From Paraspadella gotoi (Eukaryota; Chaetognatha): DNA of 64,000 nt. Numbering within the stretch: position 1 is the stretch's first letter; the number at the start of each line of letters is the position of its first letter. This document shows, piece by piece, positions 58,802 through 64,000 of this stretch. A program made the position numbers and the translations under genes. Under the pieces are notes generated by a model that did no database searches, was not told the DNA's origin, and saw nothing but the letters and a program-made list of their open reading frames with translations. The stretch spans positions 28,336,549 through 28,400,548 of the forward strand of contig CM119263.1 of the NCBI GenBank assembly GCA_051294375.1. The letters are read 5' to 3'.

Positions 58802-59765
58802 TCATGTTATAAAACAATATTGCAGTTTGAAAAATTATGGCAAGTTGAAAAAATTATGGCAAGTATGAAAAAATTATGCCAAGTTGAAAATTTATGCAAT
58901 TTAAAAAAATACTGCAAGTTGCAACAAAATTAATCGCAAAATCTGCAAATTACTTATACAAGATTAAAAAATTATACGAAGGTTGAAAAAAATTTGCAAG
59001 TTTGATAATAAATTATGGTTTTAAAAAAAATTATGCAATTAAAAATTATGCAAGTTAAAAAAATGTATACAAGTTAAAAAAATTATGCAAGTTGAAAAAT
59101 TATGCAAAATTTAAAAATTATGCAAGTTAAAAAAATTATACCACAGTTTGAAGAAAGAATTATCCAAGTTGAAAAATTAATGCAATTTCAAAAATTCTGC
59201 CAAATGTAAAAAAATTATGCAAGTTAAAAAATTATCACAGGTTTTTAAAAAAATTATGGCGAATTGAAAAATATGCAAGTTGAAAATTATGCAAGTGAAA
59301 AATTATGGCAAGTAAAAAAAAAACAAGCAAGTTTGAAAAAATTATGCAAATCTGAAAAAAATTATGCAAAGTCTAAAAAATTATACAGATTTGAAAAAAT
59401 TAATTCAATTTTAAAAAATTATGCAAGTTGAAAAAATTATGCCTCAAAGTTGAAAAAATTATCAAGTTGAAAAAATAATGCCAAGTTGAAAAAAATTATG
59501 CAAAGATTTAAAAAAAATTATGCAAGTTTAAAAAATATAATAACAAGTGGAAAAAATTATGGAAAGTTGGAAAATTTAGCAATGTGAATAAAAAAATTAT
59601 GCAAGTAAAAATTTATGAGGTGAAAATTAAGGCAAGTTTGAAAAAATTATGCAAATAAAAAAAATTATGCAATGTAAAAAAAATAACAAGTGGCAAAAAA
59701 AATTACTGCAAGTTTGAAAAAAGAGTTATTGCAAGTGAAAAATATTATGCAATTTTAAAAAATCT
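58802..59765. repeat. Long degenerate 18-bp minisatellite (AAGTTGAAAAAATTATGC)
   Basis: About fifty irregular units related to the arrays at 27668-28197 and 30297-30440. Here the unit length varies from about 14 to 22 because of A-run and other single-base length changes, which may be real or sequencing error. Confidence 0.85.
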
Positions 59766-60204
59766 TTTTCAATAAAAAAACGAACGATCACGCAAGAATC
59801 ATACAGAGAGAGGGACAGACACACACAGCAGAGAGAGACAGAGAGAGAAACAGAGAGAGACGAACACAGAGAGAGAACAAGGCACCAATAGAAGAGACAG
59901 ATAGTAGAGAGACACCGCCAGAGGAGAGATACGCCGCTAAACAAATATATTTAGAATATGTGGATAGCAAAGAAACAATCTGTAGTGGTGTGATGAAGCA
60001 AGCCAATTGATATCTATTTTTAAATGAAATAAGACTAAAGTCTTTTGTTACATCTAGTTCAAAATGAGGTGAACCTAATCCTTTTCCGCATATTATTGAA
60101 GAATAATGAGATTGAAGGTATAGACTTTGCATGGTGAAATGAAAACTTTCGATTTAAAGCCTAACAGACTATTTTCAACTATAACTATTATATTATAATA
60201 TTGC
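59766..60204. repeat. GA/CA-rich patch and AT-rich DNA
   Basis: 59790-59935 is rich in GAGAGAC and ACAGAGAG. The rest has no feature. Confidence 0.6.
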
Positions 60205-60640
60205 TGCTGGTTAATCTGGGGCGTGGTGGCCCCCGCCGCCCGCCATCTCCACGCCCGCACCCAATGACTCCCTATCGTGCCACTCAACGAGGGGACAGGT
60301 GGGACCCTTGCGCAGGCAGAATGGCAAACGACTGCCTCTCCCTCTATGCCAGCACTACGCCCCTCCCTCCTGCGGACTGAGCGTTTCGCCCAAAGCGGAA
60401 GGCGTTCAGGATGCGAGGGAGAGAGTCCCGCTCCAATGACTTGTTCACAAAGTGCGAAAGATCTATGACGGAACGAGCCGCCCACCTCGGTCAGCAGGCG
60501 AGAAGAGCAGGGCAGCCGGCTTAGGGAGCGTATCAGGCATTACGAGACATTATAGTAGGTAGCCTGTGGGATTCTATTCCGCTAAGGGATCCTTCCCATC
60601 CCCGGCATTCACATCAGTTTCGGTCTACCTCTCAGCCACT
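60205..60640. other. GC-rich segment of unknown nature
   Basis: An unusually GC-rich block in AT-rich surroundings. A 130-codon minus-strand frame (60485-60093) crosses it without a recognised domain. It may be an old retroelement or tRNA-like piece; undecided. Confidence 0.4.
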
Positions 60641-60699
60641 GACACCCTGGACCCATGTCTTCATTCGATCTGTCCTTCATTGCATTTAAAACAGGCCAC

Positions 60700-61125
60700 T
60701 CATTAGCCTCTTCCTAATTTCACTTTAATCTCCTATTATCAACTAAAACCTAAAAAACTACTTCTATTTATGTACTACCACTAGCTATACTTATCACCTA
60801 TCTAATTGTGTTAATCTCCAGTTTAGTTTTTTTCAAAACTCCTTTATCTTTGTTGTACATTGCAAAATGTATCTTCATTATTTATTTATCTCTGGTTGTT
60901 TTTCTCCTTCTCTCTCTCTCTCCTTCTTCTCTCTCTCTTAACAAGTTTCACTTCTTTCACAAAACTCACTCCAATCTGGTCCATACTTCAAACCTGTCCT
61001 ACATCGACCACTATTCTGTCTCACCACTTTTTGAAACTTTTACCCCTCTCCTCTCTCTCTCTCTCTCTCTCTCTACCCTCCTACACTCCTTTCCACAAAA
61101 TTTATAAATCACTACTGGAATGAAT
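60700..61125 (+). repeat. Relative of the palindromic-element interior
   Basis: Shares TTGTTGTACATTGC, the CT-rich block and the ACCACTATTCTGTC region with 33445-33800 and, inverted, with 25830-26075. No CTGATGA/GAAAC end was found beside it, so it is a partial copy. Confidence 0.6.
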
Positions 61126-61975
61126 AAATAAGCCAAGCTAAACATTCCCCAACTACTAAATATGTATAAAATCCTTCCTTGAAAGCAAATTATATTATAT
61201 TATACTATATAATGATTTAATTTATATATATATGTTATAAACTATGACAAAGATTAAACTATTTTCACCATAATAATTTTTGACTTCCAAAATGATTTTT
61301 TACTGTATTCAATGAAAAAAAATTTTTATTTTCCTCATCTTTAAAAAATTTTTAATCTTGAATTAAGATTTAATTGGTTCGTTTTTTTAGGGAAGAAAAC
61401 CCGGACCGAGTGTCAAATTTTTATTTTGCATATTATAACTATAAATTTATAAATAGTTATCACAACTCAAAATGAATATTATTTAATATTAAGAAATGAT
61501 CTAACATATGACTAACATACTATAAACTAAAAAGTATTGTATAAATAAATAAAAGTACAAATTATCCAGGGAATTAACAAAAAAAGATAATGTTTAAATT
61601 TTATTGGAAACTCATATATGCTCTTCTTCTCAACTTCTCTTATTTCTATTATATTATTTGTCTTTTTTAATTAGTGGGTCCAAATCCTCTCTCTCTCTGG
61701 TCTCTCATAGTTTACTTTTATATAATATAATTTTATTTTGTATTTGCTTATATGTTGGCATTTTATTATATATCTTTCAGCAATTTTCTTTTAGTGTTCC
61801 TGCATTGATTTATATTTTTTTTTTTTTAGGTTCACTTATTAGTTTCTGATTTTATTATTGTGACATATTGTCTTAATTCGTCGATGTATAATAGTTATTT
61901 TTCTTTTTTTAATATATGTGATCCATCTAAAAATCTTCGGGTTTATTTTGGCTAAATATTGGGATTTGTTTATTG
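61126..61975. other. AT-rich DNA, no recognisable feature
   Basis: Long A/T runs and short open frames without splice or domain support. Confidence 0.55.
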
Positions 61976-63000
61976 AGAATAAAAAGCCTCCGTAATAAAT
62001 GGCGATTTAATAAAAGTTTTTTAGAAGGAAAAAAATATAATTTATAATTTGTTCAAAAAAGATACGAATCACGCAAAACGCACGAGAGAGTAATCGACGA
62101 GCGAGAGAAGAGAGGACGAAGAAATTTCTAACAAGAATCTCCTGTGTATGAAATGATTGAGAGGCGAAGTAGAGAGAAAGATTTTCTGGAGAGGATGAGG
62201 AGAGATAAGACAGAGAGAGATGAGACTAAGAACGCGGAAAAAACGGGGTTTAAAAGATTAAATTAGGAATAATGTTCCTTGACATTGTTTACTCGTTGCC
62301 CTTGCAACGCACGAAATCCAGGGTAAAATAAGTGAAGGAAAAAAAAGCAAACGCGAAGATGAAAAGATGGTGGATAATAAATAAAAGTTTTTTGTAAAGG
62401 GAAAAAATATCAGGAGAGTAGCGGAGAGAAGATGCGTCGGAATGAGAGAGAAGGAGAGAAAGAAAAAATGAAAAACCGAATTTCTTTCCAATTATATCGG
62501 ATTTTCGTGGCCTCTCGCCAACGGAACCGCGGATCTCGGTCAAGTTTAATCCTTTATACCCCACCGTAACGTTTCCGTTTTGCCAATCAAAACGTCGTTT
62601 TTAGGTTCACTGTCCTTGACATTGTTTACTCGGGTGCCCTGCAACGGGCCGCCGCGTGGAAATCAGGTTCTAAGTAAGGTTATTCTTTACACATTTTCTG
62701 CAAAAATAAAATCCTACAGAATGAAATATCAAGGATATTAAATTTTGGATTTTGTTATTGGAAAAACAAATAAAAGGCGCGGAATAAATGCGATGTATGA
62801 CTGATTAAATATCGTGTATATTGAGAAGGGAAAATATCTAATAATGTTGAATGGATTTTTCAAAAAAACACGAAAGACGATCGATCGCCTCAAGAATCTA
62901 TAGAGAGAGGTAAGAGGATACAGAAAGAAAGGTAAGTTGAGGTGGAAGGACTGGAACCTCTTGTGTTAGAGAATAGTTTAAAAAAATTGATTTGTTCGAC
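61976..63000. repeat. Dispersed unit related to the window start
   Basis: Repeated phrases GACATTGTTTACTCG, CGTTGCCCTTGCAACG, AATAAATGGCGAT and GAGAGAGA blocks occur at about 62010, 62280, 62615 and 62780, and at 1160-1320. The imperfect CGTTGC/GCAACG palindrome recurs in each. No coding. Confidence 0.7.
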
Positions 63001-64000
63001 CTTATTTTATTTAGTTTGAGTGAAAAAGAATGGAAAAAAGAGAAGAATGAATAACATCCAGAAGGTTGTAAGAAGAAGGAATTTGAATTGGCTTCGCGGC
63101 TTTCGCTATTCCCGAAGATAGTTTAAGACATCCGAGCAGATGTCGCGATAATAACGAGATGAGAGGAAAAGTATCGATTGTATATTATGGTGTTTTGCTG
63201 AGAGAGTGGAGTTGGAAATGAGGAAAAGAAGGCTGACAGAAAAAAATAGCCTTGAGAGAAGATCAGACGGCAGGTGGGCGCCGAGGCCGTGAAACTCGTA
63301 TCGATATAACTCGTATATAGCTCGTCGCCATCGTGACTGGAGTGACGGGGGTATAATAAGTATTTTTTGGGCGGGTTAGGTAAAAAAAAAATAAGTCACC
63401 TAATATAGATAGAATATTGAAGCATTGCTTTGTTAAAATCAGACCAATGCAAATATTGATATTAAGTGAAGAACAAAAAGAAATTCACATTTTCTTGTAA
63501 TTCAATAAAGAACTTATTAAGTAGAGATGTTTACAGTATAGAGTACAATTTAGCCGCTTTTTTACTAGGGCGTTCAGAATCAATTAAAAAGAATAATTTT
63601 AGTTAATTTCTTAGTGGGTGTGTCTCATGAGTTGAGATTTTTAAATTCATATTACAATTTTTGATCTTAGTTTGACACTCACCCGATAGCGAAATAGACT
63701 GTAGGCGAGGTCGTTTCAGCATGGTAAAGTAATTCTAGAAAATTGGTGACATCTTGGTATGTGTTGGCTCGAATATGATTATGGGAACTTAATTATAAGA
63801 CGGGAGAAGGAGAGGTACTATTCCCATCCCTTTATCTTATATTGCTTCAGAAAAGATGAATTAGAGGGAAAAAATCAGTTTTTTTTCTCAACCTGGCCTT
63901 TTCTTTAAGATTTCTTTTAAAATCAAAGGAGAGAGAAAGGAAGATTTGACCGAATGACAAAACTGGACTATGGCGAGAGAGAAGACTCGAGATTGTCAGT
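63001..64000. other. Unassigned end of the window
   Basis: Mixed A/G-rich and AT-rich sequence. No exon, RNA or element could be supported. Confidence 0.5.

Noticed and set aside
58802-59765. Repeat-spacer array resembling CRISPR
   Set aside because: Units are contiguous with no unique spacers; it is a degenerate minisatellite.

Overview
The window looks like nuclear DNA from an animal, probably an invertebrate. Coding sequence is split into short exons by GT-AG introns. One gene is a clear DEG/ENaC-type channel, essentially a metazoan family. Most of the DNA is AT-rich repeats: GA/CT microsatellites, tRNA-derived elements, long palindromes and minisatellites. I cannot place the phylum. Several stretches show single-base insertions and deletions relative to their own copies, and four runs of N occur, so this is probably a long-read scaffold with unpolished parts.

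Three + strand genes can be read. (1) A Golgi-type, membrane-anchored FkbM-family methyltransferase runs from about 2711 to 39147. Seven exons are recognised, and at least two more must be missing because splice phases do not match. Its introns are filled with repeats. (2) A compact 431-residue DEG/ENaC-family sodium channel lies at 46120-48945. All five exons join in phase from start to stop. (3) A 306-residue SAM-dependent methyltransferase resembling juvenile-hormone-acid methyltransferase lies at 55940-57354, with four in-phase exons. Nothing suggests the three act in one pathway.

Layout: 1-2700 is satellite and microsatellite DNA. 2711-3345 holds FkbM exons 1-2. 3346-23953 is dominated by an 8-kb inverted duplication (3847-11826 against 15963-23953) around a 25-N gap and an odd island (14284-15962); its right arm carries FkbM exons 3-4. 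24079-29064 holds exons 5-6. 29065-39005 is a 10-kb intron packed with palindromic elements, an LTR-like miniature element and minisatellites, then the last exon. 39148-46119 is intergenic and pyrimidine-rich. After the channel gene, 48946-55939 holds long microsatellites, a GC-rich stretch with an X-box-like palindrome, and two abutting inverted-repeat transposons. 57355-64000 is repeats, including an 18-bp minisatellite and relatives of the repeats at the window start.

The most interesting signals are: a repeat family whose inverted ends contain a hammerhead-ribozyme-like core with a covarying stem II; a 687-bp LTR-like miniature element whose terminal repeats contain a tRNA-like pol III promoter; and a 7-bp duplication exactly at both edges of one FkbM intron, which looks like the footprint of an insertion.
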